Assembly (NCBI GenBank): GCA_039984715.1
Contig: JBDWUA010000016.1
Location: 1 to 64,000, forward strand
From: JABSSA01 sp039984715
Lineage (GTDB): Bacteria; Pseudomonadota; Alphaproteobacteria; Rhodobacterales; Rhodobacteraceae
Reading direction: 5' to 3'
Length of the DNA stretch: 64,000 bases
Shown: piece by piece, positions 8,606 through 19,100 of the stretch
Numbering within the stretch: the first letter of the stretch is position 1
Layout: every line of letters starts with the position of its first letter
Made by a program: the position numbers and the translations under genes
The notes under the pieces: generated by a model
What the model was told of the DNA's origin: nothing
Seen by the model: the letters and a program-made list of their open reading frames with translations, nothing else
Database searches by the model: none

Positions 8606-9298
8606 TTACAAGACGGGCGGGACCACGCGCATTTGAAACCAAATCAGTGATGGATAGGCAGCCAGCCATATCCAGAAAAACCGATTAAGCCCGAAGACGA
8701 TTGCATTCGCCAGATGAAAAAAGGCCGTTGTTGTAAGCGCTGCAAGCAAGACCGCAGGCGAAGACAGCGTCAAAGGAAACGCGACCTCAAGCACAATGAC
8801 AGCCCAAGACGCCGCAAACGTGAGGCCGTGGGCATTGGATAACGCGCGTAGGTTGCCTGTCACAGGATAGGCCGAAAACCCAAAGACATCGCGCAAGGCT
8901 GTTCCGTTTCGCCAGTCTGGGTTTCTTAATTTAACCCATCCGGACACGAAATATGACAGGACAACTTGGATCGCGAGATAGGACAAAGCCATCTCTGCCC
9001 AAAAGCGTGTGGGGGCAAGATGGGCCAGCGATAGGCAGGTCAGAATAAGCAACGCCATTTTGTCTGCACCCCCATTGTAGGGGCCATCGAACCGCCGCAG
9101 CAACAGAACGCTTAATCCCATCAATATCCAAACGGCATAACCAGACGCGAAACCGCCTAACAAAGCCACCGCGACCGGAATGCGCATCGCGACAAGGTTT
9201 CGTTCCGATCTGTGTGCCGTCAGATGTTCCAAACTTTGCTGCAAGATCGCGAATGCCAGCAGAAACTCAGTCCAACGGATGGCAGTGTCGAACGTCAT
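8606..9298 (-). CDS. HTTM-domain-like polytopic membrane protein
   Basis: 230 residues with six or more hydrophobic segments. Features such as SGWVKLRNPDWRNG and a late HLANAIVFGLNRFFWIW segment resemble the HTTM (vitamin K-dependent carboxylase-like) and DoxX-neighbour families. The enzymatic role is unknown. Its start overlaps the stop of the preceding 140-residue gene by 4 bases (ATGA), so the two are translationally coupled. Confidence 0.65.
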   Translation of the reverse strand: MTFDTAIRWTEFLLAFAILQQSLEHLTAHRSERNLVAMRIPVAVALLGGFASGYAVWILMGLSVLLLRRFDGPYNGGADKMALLILTCLSLAHLAPTRFWAEMALSYLAIQVVLSYFVSGWVKLRNPDWRNGTALRDVFGFSAYPVTGNLRALSNAHGLTFAASWAVIVLEVAFPLTLSSPAVLLAALTTTAFFHLANAIVFGLNRFFWIWLAAYPSLIWFQMRVVPPVL

Positions 9299-9717
9299 GT
9301 CGCGATGTCTGACAATGGCACGGGCTGGCTTTCGTATTCGATTTCTTTCACCAACCGGTGTTCGTAACGGGACAAGAACAGCAATCGAAACTGAAGCGAT
9401 CCCGATAGATTTGCACCATCAATGCGGCGCGATATGCGAGTGTTCAATTCGTCTATGCTGTGTTGAGTTGGATGTTCGGTTAAACGTTCTGCGCAACTGA
9501 CCATGAATAAATGATCGTTCCAATCCGAGTTCCAGAGCAACCGCAGTGCAAATTGCCAAGCTTTCAGTGAAACGGGGCGCTCAAAACTGGTTTTCCATTC
9601 GGTGTGTGACGAGTCTTGCAGGATTCGATATTCAATCCTTGGCGACGCTTCGACCGATTTGAAAAACCGCCAAGACGGGATCAGAGCGGGCAAAAGCAAT
9701 TCGATTGTGCGTCGCAC
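9295..9717 (-). CDS. Conserved hypothetical partner of the HTTM protein
   Basis: 140 residues. There is one weakly hydrophobic N-terminal stretch (IELLLPALIPSWRFF) that could anchor it. The rest is Arg- and Trp-rich and soluble, with a WNSDWNDHLFMVSCAERL segment. No family is recognised. The 4-base overlap with the HTTM gene suggests a two-protein membrane complex. Confidence 0.6.
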   Translation of the reverse strand: MRRTIELLLPALIPSWRFFKSVEASPRIEYRILQDSSHTEWKTSFERPVSLKAWQFALRLLWNSDWNDHLFMVSCAERLTEHPTQHSIDELNTRISRRIDGANLSGSLQFRLLFLSRYEHRLVKEIEYESQPVPLSDIAT

Positions 9718-9768
9718 TATGATCTCCGGCTTTGCGATAGGGACGGAACACAGGATAACCGGCGGGTC

Positions 9769-11013
9769 TTAACTGTTGGTTGCGCCAATAGACGAGGGCG
9801 TGTTTATCGCATTCGCGATCTCAGTGGCCGCAGCCTCAAGGGCGCCATTGCCAAATGGAATGTCCAGCGCCCGAAGCCCGGTTTCGATGCCCCCTAGCAT
9901 CCCCATGATCATGTGGCCTGAGACATGCCCCATGTGACCAAGCCTGAAAAACCCATGCCATGCCGGATCATTTGGTTCTGCCATGCCAAGACCGATCCCA
10001 AGCGTCAGCCCAATATTTTCAGAAACCCAGTTGCGCAAGTCGGTGCCAAGAGGGGCGCCAATGCGCAATGCTGTTACGGCGTGACTTCGCAATGAAGCAT
10101 CCGCAACATTCAGTTCCAATGGGCCGCCATCTCTCCAATGATCGCAAGCCGCCCAGATCGCGCGCGCAAGCAGGCTGTGTCTGGCCCAAACGTTCTCAAT
10201 GCCTTCTGCGTGGATCATATCAAGCGACGCACGCAGGCCGTAAATATGCTGAGTCGGTGCAGTCCCGGCCCAATATTGATAGAATTCCTGTGGATTGGCG
10301 CGTGGGGACCAATCCCAATACCCGCTGACACGTTCTAACCCAAGACGTTTTTCCTGCGCTTTGTCGTTGAAAAAGACAAAGGACACCCCCGGTGGCACCA
10401 TCAACCCTTTTTGACAGGCCGTCACCATGACATCGACACCCCATGCATCCATCTCGAACACGTCACAGCCCAAGGACGCGATGCAATCGGCCATAAGCAG
10501 CGCAGGATGGTTTTCGGCATCCAATACGGCACGCATTGCTTTTATGTCATTGCGGACGCTTGTGGAGGTGTCGACGTGAACGGCAAGAACAGCTTTGATT
10601 TCGTGGCCTGTATCCGCACGCAAAACGTCTGCAATCTGTTCCAGATTAACCGTCGTACGTTTGCCAAAGTCGAGAATTTGAGGGTCGGCCCCAAGGTTCT
10701 TGGCCATTTCCGCCCATCCATGGGCAAACCGCCCGGTGGCAAGAACCAGCACCTTTTCATTTGGTGCCAAAGTGTTGGCCAACGCAGCTTCCCATGCGGC
10801 ATGCCCGTTGCCGATATAGATGGCAACATGACCATCGGTACGCGCAACCCGACGCAAGTCAGGAATAAGGCTTGCCGAGATATCAATAAGTTCACCGGCA
10901 TAGATGTTTGGAGCTGGACGGTGCATTGCCGACAAAACCGAATCCGGCATGACAGATGGTCCAGGGATGGCAAGATATTCGCGGCCGAATGCAGCTGTGG
11001 GGCGTTTGGACAT
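9769..11013 (-). CDS. Class V aminotransferase (alanine/serine-glyoxylate aminotransferase family)
   Basis: 414 residues. The N-terminal IPGPSVMP is the usual opening of this family. The PLP lysine is Lys202 in TACQKGLMVPPG, with ADCIASLG (Asp176) before it. The C-terminal FRLGHMGH matches the arginine that binds the substrate carboxylate. Likely reactions are transfer between serine or alanine and glyoxylate, or the related ureidoglycine reaction. No purine-degradation gene is adjacent, so the substrate is open. Confidence 0.85.
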   Translation of the reverse strand: MSKRPTAAFGREYLAIPGPSVMPDSVLSAMHRPAPNIYAGELIDISASLIPDLRRVARTDGHVAIYIGNGHAAWEAALANTLAPNEKVLVLATGRFAHGWAEMAKNLGADPQILDFGKRTTVNLEQIADVLRADTGHEIKAVLAVHVDTSTSVRNDIKAMRAVLDAENHPALLMADCIASLGCDVFEMDAWGVDVMVTACQKGLMVPPGVSFVFFNDKAQEKRLGLERVSGYWDWSPRANPQEFYQYWAGTAPTQHIYGLRASLDMIHAEGIENVWARHSLLARAIWAACDHWRDGGPLELNVADASLRSHAVTALRIGAPLGTDLRNWVSENIGLTLGIGLGMAEPNDPAWHGFFRLGHMGHVSGHMIMGMLGGIETGLRALDIPFGNGALEAAATEIANAINTPSSIGATNS

Positions 11014-11117
11014 TTCGAGGGACCTTAATTCTTCAAGCGGAGAATCGTACGCTAGCTAAGTCCGTGGCGGCGTCAATCGCTCTTGCGCTTGCTCATGTCC
11101 GGTCATCTGGTTAAACG

Positions 11118-13052
11118 ATGGCTCTAGTCCGAAAAAAGGAGACCCGCAAAAAAGCGGGACGTCCAGAACCTGTCGTGAACGATACTCCCAATTCTTCCAA
11201 AGAAGCTGCCGATAGCCGTGTCTTATTCAAGTGGCTGTGGCACGATTATCTCAGAGAGCACCTGCCACTTCTTGGTCTGGCCTTTATCTTTATGGTGCTC
11301 GAGGCGTCCATGCTTGGGGCCATCAGTTACATGATGCAACCCATGTTTGACGATGTCTTCGTCGCCGGGAACTGGGGCATGCTGTATGTCGTTGGTGCGG
11401 TCGTAATTGGGATATTTGTCGTTAGGGCCGTTTCGGGTGTTATGCGGTCGGTGATTTTGACGACGATATCACTGCGATCATCGTCGAAGCTGCGCGTTGA
11501 CTTGTTGGATCGACTGATGCTTCAGGACGGGGCGTTTCACCAGGCGCATCCACCGGGATATCTCATTCAGCGGGTGCAAGGGGATGTTGGTGCGATCAGC
11601 ACAATCTGGCAATCCATCGTCATTGGTGCCGGACGTGATTTCATCGGGCTTTTGGTTCTACTAGGAGTCGCGGTGAGCGTGGACCCGATTTGGGCGATGT
11701 TGGCCTGTATCGGTGTTCCTTTGCTTATCTTACCAGCATTGGCCGCGCAGAAATTTGTGCGCCGTATGGCGACCAAGTCGCGGGATTTGGGCGCAACGCT
11801 TGCAACACGACTGGACGAGGTTTTTCACGGTATCGTACAGGTCAAACTGAACGCCTTGGAACGATATCAAGCACAACAATACCGAACGATCACGGATGAT
11901 TTCATAAAAACGCAGCAGCGAACCGCCTTTGGAACGGCCGCATTGCCTGCGATGATTGATGTGATTTCGGGCTTCGGATTTATGGCTGTCATTCTGTATG
12001 GCGGTAGCGAGATTATTTCCGGCGACAAATCAATCGGTCAATTCATGACGTTCTTTACGGCCATGGGATTTGCTTTTGATCCATTGCGCAGACTGGGTGC
12101 CGTGACCGGGTTGTGGCAACAAGCTGCGGCCTCGATCGAGCGGATCAAAGAGCTTATGGAAATGCCGCTAAGCCAGGTGTCTCCACCAAATCCAAAACCG
12201 GCCCCTGTCGGTGTACCATTGATCGAAATGGAAGACGTCTTTTTGAACTACGGCGAAGCCGAAGTCATACGTGGGCTTGGATTTCGTGCTGAACCTGGGC
12301 AGATCACGGCTTTGGTCGGGGCTTCGGGTGCTGGGAAATCCACGGTTTTCAATCTGCTAACGCGCTTGATCGATCCGCAAAAGGGCAAGGTTCTTATCGG
12401 CGGTGTTCCCACAACAGAACTGGCGTTGGACGAGTTGCGTGCGGTGTATTCAGTTGTGACGCAAGAGGCGCTTTTGTTCGACGAAACCCTGCGTGAGAAC
12501 GTGATTTTGGGTCGCAAGGACGTCACGGATGAACAGCTGAAAGAAGTTTTGGATGCAGCCAATGTCAGCGACTTCTTAGCGAAACTTCCAGACGGTTTGG
12601 AAACACGGGTTGGCCCGCGTGGTTCGGCGTTGTCTGGTGGGCAACGTCAGCGTGTTGTGATTGCGCGCGCGTTGTTGCGCAACACGCCGGTCTTGCTGTT
12701 GGACGAAGCGACCTCTGCGTTGGACGCAGCATCCGAACATGTCGTGCAAACCGCGCTGGATCGCCTTGCAAAAGGGCGAACTACACTGGTGATTGCACAC
12801 CGCCTGTCGACTATTCGCGAAGCCGACAAAATTATCGTGATGGATCGCGGACAGGCCGTTGATCAAGGAACGCATGACGAACTGCTTGAACGGGGCGGCA
12901 TTTATGCGGATCTTTACCGTCTGCAATTCCAAGGCGGCAAAACAGTGGTCGATGAGGGTGCTTCTGCCGTGCTGGAAGGCACGTTGGATGTAAGCACCAA
13001 AGATGGCCGTCGTGGATTGCTTGGGCGGTTGGCTCGTATTTTCAATACTTAA
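11118..13052 (+). CDS. ABC exporter, MsbA-like (fused permease and ATPase)
   Basis: 644 residues. A basic cytoplasmic N-terminus precedes six membrane segments (about 45-330). The nucleotide-binding domain carries Walker A GASGAGKST, signature LSGGQRQR, Walker B VLLLDEATSALD and H-loop IAHRLST. It works as a homodimer. The likely cargo is lipid A-core or another lipid, by analogy with MsbA, though half-size exporters vary widely. The gene stands alone and converges with the glycosyltransferase gene, with 2 bases between the stops. Confidence 0.9.
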   Translation: MALVRKKETRKKAGRPEPVVNDTPNSSKEAADSRVLFKWLWHDYLREHLPLLGLAFIFMVLEASMLGAISYMMQPMFDDVFVAGNWGMLYVVGAVVIGIFVVRAVSGVMRSVILTTISLRSSSKLRVDLLDRLMLQDGAFHQAHPPGYLIQRVQGDVGAISTIWQSIVIGAGRDFIGLLVLLGVAVSVDPIWAMLACIGVPLLILPALAAQKFVRRMATKSRDLGATLATRLDEVFHGIVQVKLNALERYQAQQYRTITDDFIKTQQRTAFGTAALPAMIDVISGFGFMAVILYGGSEIISGDKSIGQFMTFFTAMGFAFDPLRRLGAVTGLWQQAAASIERIKELMEMPLSQVSPPNPKPAPVGVPLIEMEDVFLNYGEAEVIRGLGFRAEPGQITALVGASGAGKSTVFNLLTRLIDPQKGKVLIGGVPTTELALDELRAVYSVVTQEALLFDETLRENVILGRKDVTDEQLKEVLDAANVSDFLAKLPDGLETRVGPRGSALSGGQRQRVVIARALLRNTPVLLLDEATSALDAASEHVVQTALDRLAKGRTTLVIAHRLSTIREADKIIVMDRGQAVDQGTHDELLERGGIYADLYRLQFQGGKTVVDEGASAVLEGTLDVSTKDGRRGLLGRLARIFNT

Positions 13053-13054
13053 CG

Positions 13055-13723
13055 CTAATGCCGGTTGTATCTGCGCGCCAAGTCATGCGGAGATACACCA
13101 GCAAAGTAACGGATCAACGTCCAAAAGTTGCGCGCACTGCGCTTGATCCAACCTTGTGTACGATATCGCTCCGCGCTGGTGAAAGCGATCGCAGGAAGCT
13201 CTGCCAATTTCCCTTTAAGCGCACGTGCCAAAGCTACGTCTTCCATCAGCGGAATATCATCATACCCACCGACTTCTGAATAAAGCCGGGAAGATATCAA
13301 CAATCCCTGATCCCCGTAAGGCAACCCCCAGCGTGATCGAATATTCGCCCACATTGCGATGATGCGACCGCCTTTATCAAAACGTAAACGAAACCATCCA
13401 GCTTTGTTGGTGCGCAGGTGAGGGTGGACAATGTCTGACCATCCCTCGCTTAGGATTGTGTCGGCGTGCAAGATCAAAAGCCATTCGCCTTTTGCTGCCT
13501 CACAACCCCGCCGCAATTGCCCCCCTCTTGAGGGCGAGCCCGACACAACAGTTGCCCCCCAAGCGTCGGCCAACGCATGTGTGTCATCTTCTGATCCACC
13601 GTCACTGATGATCAGTTCGCGGATTTGACCTGCATTCAAACCTTCGACCAATGCAGCCAAGCATGCAGGTAAACTGTTGGCTGCGTTTAGGGTGGGTATA
13701 ACAACTGAAATCGGTGCACGCAT
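13055..13723 (-). CDS. Family 2 glycosyltransferase (TIGR04283 type)
   Basis: 222 residues from ATG 13723, which gives the canonical APISVVIPTLNAA start. The frame opens further upstream but that part overlaps the ygfZ promoter region. A GT-A fold is indicated by ISDGGSEDDT, LLILHADT (DxD-like) and PLMEDVALARAL. Relatives are labelled arsenosugar or membrane-associated glycosyltransferases. The sugar and acceptor are unknown. It is divergent from ygfZ with 63 bases between the starts. Confidence 0.82.
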   Translation of the reverse strand: MRAPISVVIPTLNAANSLPACLAALVEGLNAGQIRELIISDGGSEDDTHALADAWGATVVSGSPSRGGQLRRGCEAAKGEWLLILHADTILSEGWSDIVHPHLRTNKAGWFRLRFDKGGRIIAMWANIRSRWGLPYGDQGLLISSRLYSEVGGYDDIPLMEDVALARALKGKLAELPAIAFTSAERYRTQGWIKRSARNFWTLIRYFAGVSPHDLARRYNRH

Positions 13724-13786
13724 GGTTTGGCTCTTGTCTCTTGCTGCGATCCCTATATCTCGGTGCAAGCGACAAAGGACAGAACA

Positions 13787-14536
13787 ATGATCACGAGCGG
13801 ACGAACGATCCTGCGATTGAGTGGCCCTGACACCCGCGATTTTCTGCAAGGGTTGGTGACCAATGATGTGGGCAAAGTGGATCAAGGATTGGTCTATGCC
13901 GCGATACTGACTCCGCAGGGCAAATATCTCGCGGATTTCTTTTTACTGTCCGATGCGGGCGATATCTTGCTTGATGTGCATGACAGTCTTGGCGACATGC
14001 TGTCCCAACGCCTCAACATGTACAAGCTGCGCGCCGACGTGACCCTGTCGCAGGTCGATCTGCATTTACATCGTGGACAAGGACCGGTTCCTGAGGATGG
14101 GTATCAAGATCCACGCGCTCAATCACTGGGCTGGCGTGCGTATCGCGAAACACCACAAGAAGACGGCGATTGCGATTGGGATGCTTTGCGTGTTGCTGCC
14201 CTGATTCCGGAAACGGGTGAGGAACTCCATCCCGACACATTTATCCTTGAGGCCGGATTTGAACGTTTGGCTGGGGTGGATTTTCGCAAAGGGTGTTACG
14301 TCGGCCAAGAAGTGACAGCACGCATGAAGCATAAAACAGAATTGCGCAAAGGACTGGCCCGCGTGCGCTTGTCCAAACCGGTACCCGCCGGGACCGAGGT
14401 GACGTCTGATGGAAAACCTGTTGGCCGTTTGCACACAGTCGCGGCGAATGAGGCAATTGCTTATCTGCGGTTTGACCGCGCGCATGGGGATATGACAGCA
14501 GGTGATGCGACGGTCGAAATGATCGAACGCAACTGA
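13787..14536 (+). CDS. ygfZ: Folate-binding protein YgfZ, Fe-S cluster repair factor
   Basis: 249 residues from ATG 13787; the frame opens from 13727 but the upstream codons overlap the neighbour. The signature KGCYVGQE (about 183-190) is diagnostic for YgfZ, whose conserved Cys supports folate-dependent maintenance of iron-sulfur enzymes. The N-terminal domain has the GcvT-like RLSGPDTRDFLQGLVTND. It is convergent with the DUF454 gene, 12 bases away. Confidence 0.93.
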   Translation: MITSGRTILRLSGPDTRDFLQGLVTNDVGKVDQGLVYAAILTPQGKYLADFFLLSDAGDILLDVHDSLGDMLSQRLNMYKLRADVTLSQVDLHLHRGQGPVPEDGYQDPRAQSLGWRAYRETPQEDGDCDWDALRVAALIPETGEELHPDTFILEAGFERLAGVDFRKGCYVGQEVTARMKHKTELRKGLARVRLSKPVPAGTEVTSDGKPVGRLHTVAANEAIAYLRFDRAHGDMTAGDATVEMIERN

Positions 14537-14548
14537 CGTTTTCTAGGG

Positions 14549-14953
14549 CTACATGTCCTCAGGCGTGTCTGGGCGGGTCAACACGAACAATGCAGCCCCG
14601 CCAAGGCACACGGCTTGAATTGCGATCACCACGAAGGGCAGGCCCATCAGCAGGCTCAAACCTAACGTGGCGGCCATCAAAGCAGCTGCAACGCGTTTGG
14701 CCCGTTTCGGGATGGCACCATGCTTTTCCCAATTCGAAATGATCAGCCCGAATTTAGGATGCTGCGTAATCCATTGCCGCAAACGCGGTGACCCCTTGGC
14801 AAAGCAAAAGGCCGACAACAAGATAAATGGCGTCGTCGGAAGGATCGGCAACGGAATACCGATTAACCCAAGTGCAAGAGCCGCAAGCCCCCCAACTGTC
14901 CAAAGCGTTGCCATAAAGGTGATGTAGGGGCTGGATGTGGGAACGTCACTCAC
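14549..14953 (-). CDS. DUF454 (YbaN-like) inner membrane protein
   Basis: 134 residues with two N-terminal and two C-terminal hydrophobic segments. The family marks GIPLPILPTTPFILLSAFCFAKGSPR and the short WITQHPKFG loop are plain. The role of YbaN proteins is unknown. It is transcribed alone. Confidence 0.88.
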   Translation of the reverse strand: MSDVPTSSPYITFMATLWTVGGLAALALGLIGIPLPILPTTPFILLSAFCFAKGSPRLRQWITQHPKFGLIISNWEKHGAIPKRAKRVAAALMAATLGLSLLMGLPFVVIAIQAVCLGGAALFVLTRPDTPEDM

Positions 14954-15026
14954 AATTTTTCCCTAACGTCGGACTGGACGGCATGCCACGCTTGGGCTTT
15001 GTTGGATTGAACAACAGGAGAGCCCG

Positions 15027-15815
15027 ATGGACCGAGTCAGTGTTGAGATCAAAAACCACATCGCACATGTACGCCTGACGCGTACAGATAAGATGAACGC
15101 GATTGATCAGGCCATGATCGATGCCATCATTGCCGCTGGCGAACAGGTGGCGGCCTCTGATGCGCGGGTCTGTGTGATTTCGGGCGAAGGCAAAGCCTTT
15201 TGCGCAGGGATCGATATCACTGGCCTGTCCGGCATGATTGGCAAAGATCCCAACGATCTATTAATGCCACGCACCCACGGAGAGGGCACCACCAATCAAT
15301 GGCAAGAGATGGCCATGGCCTGGACGCGCGTTCCGGTTCCCGTCATCGCGGCGGTTCATGGCGTTTGTTTTGGGGCAGGGATGCAGCTTGCTTTGGGGGC
15401 TGACATCCGAATTGCCGCACCCGACGCGCAATTTGCGGTGATGGAGATGAAATGGGGCATCGTTCCAGACATGGGCGGCATGGTTCTATTGCCGCGTCTT
15501 GTGCGTTCAGATGTCCTGCGAAAACTCACTTACACAGCAGCGCCCATTCCTGCGGACCAAGCGGAACGGTGGGGCCTTGTTACAGACATTGCCCAAGATC
15601 CATTGGCGGCGGCATTGGAGCTGGCGGAAACCATATCAAACAAATCCCCCTCGGCCATTCGCGCGGCCAAGCGTCTGATTGCAATTGCTGAATCACAGCC
15701 TGAAAACGATGTGTTAATTGCCGAAAGCCGTGAACAGGCGGGTTTGATTGGCGGTGCAGATCAGATGGAAGTCATAGCGGCAACGTTCCAAAAACGCGCG
15801 CCAGTCTTCAAATAA
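15027..15815 (+). CDS. Crotonase-fold enoyl-CoA hydratase/isomerase family protein
   Basis: 262 residues, with AACAGGAG 9 bases before the ATG. The crotonase signatures are present: CAGIDITGL (oxyanion-hole strand) and GVCFGAGMQLALGADIRIAAPDA. The catalytic Glu expected in AVMEMKWGIVPD is present in the MEMKWG segment. It acts on an acyl-CoA thioester; the reaction (hydration, isomerisation or other) cannot be fixed from sequence. It stands alone. Confidence 0.87.
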   Translation: MDRVSVEIKNHIAHVRLTRTDKMNAIDQAMIDAIIAAGEQVAASDARVCVISGEGKAFCAGIDITGLSGMIGKDPNDLLMPRTHGEGTTNQWQEMAMAWTRVPVPVIAAVHGVCFGAGMQLALGADIRIAAPDAQFAVMEMKWGIVPDMGGMVLLPRLVRSDVLRKLTYTAAPIPADQAERWGLVTDIAQDPLAAALELAETISNKSPSAIRAAKRLIAIAESQPENDVLIAESREQAGLIGGADQMEVIAATFQKRAPVFK

Positions 15816-15867
15816 CGCTTATTCAAAAAAATCTCCTCCGGGCTCCTTTGGCCATGTTTGGTTTTAG

Positions 15868-16122
15868 CTATAGATCGGCAAAGATGCGCATCGCATCGCG
15901 CTTTTCGTCTGAGGCGGTCAGGTCTGTATAAGCCTTGCGAGCAATGTCTAACTGCTTCCGAAAAGAAAACTCTTCGGGCAACGCACCTGCATCAGCCATC
16001 AGGCGCATGGCTACGGACAAACTCGCATCTTGGCCTGTTTCAATGGCCCGGTCGGGCAGGGGGCTTCCCTCTTCGACCGGACCAGTCAGTTTGCCTTCGC
16101 CCGCGCTTTGGCGATCGGTTGT
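15868..16122 (-). CDS. Short reading frame behind valS with no obvious start codon
   Basis: Between a TGA at 16125-16123 and a TAG at 15870-15868 there are 84 sense codons. Their composition looks like real protein: GKLTGPVEEGSPLPDRAIE and later EFSFRKQLDIARKAYTDL and KRDAMRIFADL. The first ATG (in SVAMRLMADAG) would give only about 45 residues, while the coding-like character extends upstream of it. Another frame starts at ATGATG within the end of valS and runs into TGA, so a frameshift or an unusual start (TTG or CTG) is possible. The family is unknown. Confidence 0.45.
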   Translation of the reverse strand, partial: TTDRQSAGEGKLTGPVEEGSPLPDRAIETGQDASLSVAMRLMADAGALPEEFSFRKQLDIARKAYTDLTASDEKRDAMRIFADL

Positions 16123-16147
16123 TCAACAGCTTTGCGAAACCCGCGCA

Positions 16148-19100
16148 TCATCCCAATTCGCTAAGCCGAGCAAGCGCTTCGTTCAACTTGGCTTCTTCTT
16201 CTTCGCGCGCGGCGAGGTTGGCCTTGGTTTCTTCGACCACTTCGGCGGGCGCGCTTTCTGCGAATTTGGGGTTCTTCAACCGTCCGCGCAAACCACCCAG
16301 TTCTTTGGCCAATTTGCCCAGTGTCTTTTCCAAACGGGCCTTTTCCGCAGCAACATCGATCACATCCGCCAGTGGCAAACCAAATGTTCCGCCGGGCAAG
16401 CCAAGGCTGACGGTCCCTTTGGGGAAGGCGTCGACTTCGGTCAGGGTTTCGATCCGGGCCATGCGCTTGATCAACGCCTCGTTTGCGGTGAATGCAGCGC
16501 GGGCGCGGTCGGTGAACCCGGTGACAACCATCGGAACATAAGCGCCTGCGGGCACATGCATTTGCGCACGTGCGGATCGGGTGTCTTCGATGATGCGAAT
16601 GGTCCAACCCAGTTCTGCATCCGCAGCCTCGTCCACCAGATCAGCAGCCGTATATGTGGGCCATTCGGCGTGTACCAACATCGATGGGCGTTCTTTCTTG
16701 TCCCAAAGTTCTTCGGTGATGAATGGCATGATCGGATGCAACAGGATCAGACATTGATCCAACGCCCATGCATATGTCGCCTGTGTTTCCGCTTTTGCGG
16801 CCTGATCGTCGCCGTCAAAGATTGGTTTGGTGAATTCCAGATACCAATCGCAGAACGTGTTCCAGATAAACCCATAAAGCGCGTTTGCCGCATCGTTAAA
16901 GCGGAACGCGTCTAACGCTTCGTCTACGGTTTCGCGTGTCTTGGCGATTTCGCCTTTGATCCAGCGGTTCAAGGGCAGCGTGGCGGCCGGGGGCGTGTCA
17001 CTGTGCGGAATGTCAGAAATGCCCTTCATGTCACCATAGCTGGTGGCATTCCAAAGCTTTGTTCCGAAATTGCGATATCCTTTGATCCGCTCCATATCGA
17101 GCTTGAGAACACCGCCCAAGGCCGCCATCGCCGCCGAAGAAAACCGCAACGCGTCTGCGCCGAATTCGTCGATGACTTCAAGCGGATCAACGACGTTGCC
17201 GGTCGACTTCGACATCTTTTTGCCTTTGGCGTCGCGGACAAGGCCGTGCAGATAGACTGTGTCGAACGGGATTTCATCGACCACGGCAAGCTGCATCATC
17301 ATCATGCGGGCAACCCAGAAGAACAGAATGTCTTGGCCTGTGATCAGCGTGGAGGTTGGGAAGTACTTTTTCAACGCGTCGGTATCTTCGGGCCAGCCAA
17401 GCGTACCGATAGGCCAAAGGCCAGAGGAGAACCAAGTGTCTAGGACGTCGGGGTCGCGGTATGCGACCATATGTTGGTAAGTTTCGTCTGTTCCCAGCAA
17501 ACTATTTACTAAGAAAGCGTCCATAGGATTGTTGTTTGCGAGTGTGAAATCGGATGGGATTTCGATGAATTCTTTTGCGTCAAATCTGTCACGTACAATT
17601 GCAGCTAATTCATCGGTGTCAGAGGCGCAAATTGTTAGAGGACCGTCATAGTCCCCATCGGGAGGGCATGCAGAGCCATCTCGGTTGCGACCTGGAAAGT
17701 ACCAAACGGGTATCTGGTGTCCCCACCAGAGTTGGCGTGAAATACACCACGGCTCGATGTTTTCGAGCCAGTGGTAATACACTTTCTCGCCGCTTTCGGG
17801 CATGATCTTAACCGTGCCGTCTTTCACCGCATCCAGTGCAGGGCCGACAATTTTGTCAGTGTCCACGAACCATTGGTCCGTCAGCAGGGGTTCGATGACG
17901 ACTTTTGAGCGGTCGCCAAAGGGCTGCATAATCGGTTTGTTTTCGACCATGGGCCGGGTTTCAGAAACTTCGTTACCGTCTTCGTCCGTTGAGGTGATTG
18001 TTTCGATCACGGCCAACCCTTCGGCTGTGACGTCGGCGACCACGCGCTTGCGCGCTTCAAACCGATCCAACCCGCGATATTCTTCGGGGACCATGTTCAT
18101 GGCGGCGATCATCGCCTCGTCGAATTCCTGATCTTTGTTGGCAATCGCTTGGGCTATTGCGGCCTCTTCGGCGTAGGGTTTACCATCAGCGCGCATGGCG
18201 GCCTTGGTGTCCATGAGATTGTACATCGGGATGCCGCCACGCTTGGCGACTTGGTAGTCATTGAAGTCATGCGCGCCGGTGATTTTGACCGCGCCAGAGC
18301 CGAAATCCTTGTCCGGATATTCGTCGGTGATGATCGGGATTAGGCGGCGATGTTCTTTTGGGCCAACAGGTATTTCACAGAGTTTACCGATAATTGGTGC
18401 ATATCGTTCATCTGATGGGTGAACTGCAACAGCCCCGTCGCCCAGCATGGTTTCAGGGCGTGTCGTTGCGATTGAGATGTAATCGCGTGTCTCTTCCAAC
18501 GTGACGTTACCGTCTTCGTCTTTTTCGACATAGGTGTAGGTTTCGCCACCGGCCAATGGGTATTTGAAATGCCACATGTGACCGGGTGTTTCGACATTTT
18601 CGACCTCAAGATCGGAAATCGCCGTTTCAAAATGCGGGTCCCAATTGACCAGTCGTTTGCCGCGATAGATCAGGCCTTTGTTGTACATGTCGACAAAGAC
18701 TTTGATGACTGCATCGTGGAAGTTTCCCTTGGCCACATCGTCGGGGGCACCGGGGGCTCCGGACATGGTGAAGGCTTCGCGTGACCAATCGCATGACGCG
18801 CCAAGGCGTTTGAGCTGGGACACGATGGTGCCGCCGCTTTCTGCCTTCCAATCCCAGATTTCCGAGGTGAACGCTTCACGGCCCAATTCGGTACGCGAGG
18901 GGCGCTGGTTCTCGGCCAAGCGTCGTTCGACTACCATTTGGGTTGCAATGCCTGCATGGTCTGTGCCGGGTTGCCAGAGCGTGTCAAACCCTTGCATCCG
19001 TTTCCAGCGGATCAGGATGTCTTGCAACGTGTTGTTGAACGCGTGCCCGATATGCAAAACCCCGGTGACGTTTGGGGGCGGGATCATGATGCAATAGGTT

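Noticed and set aside
10411..11028. 205-codon plus-strand frame
   Set aside because: Antisense shadow of the class V aminotransferase, whose motifs are unambiguous.
15858..16915. Two long plus-strand open frames (227 and 326 codons) opposite the end of valS
   Set aside because: They run antisense to the clear valS reading frame and to the short frame after it, show Arg/Ser/Phe-rich composition and match no family.
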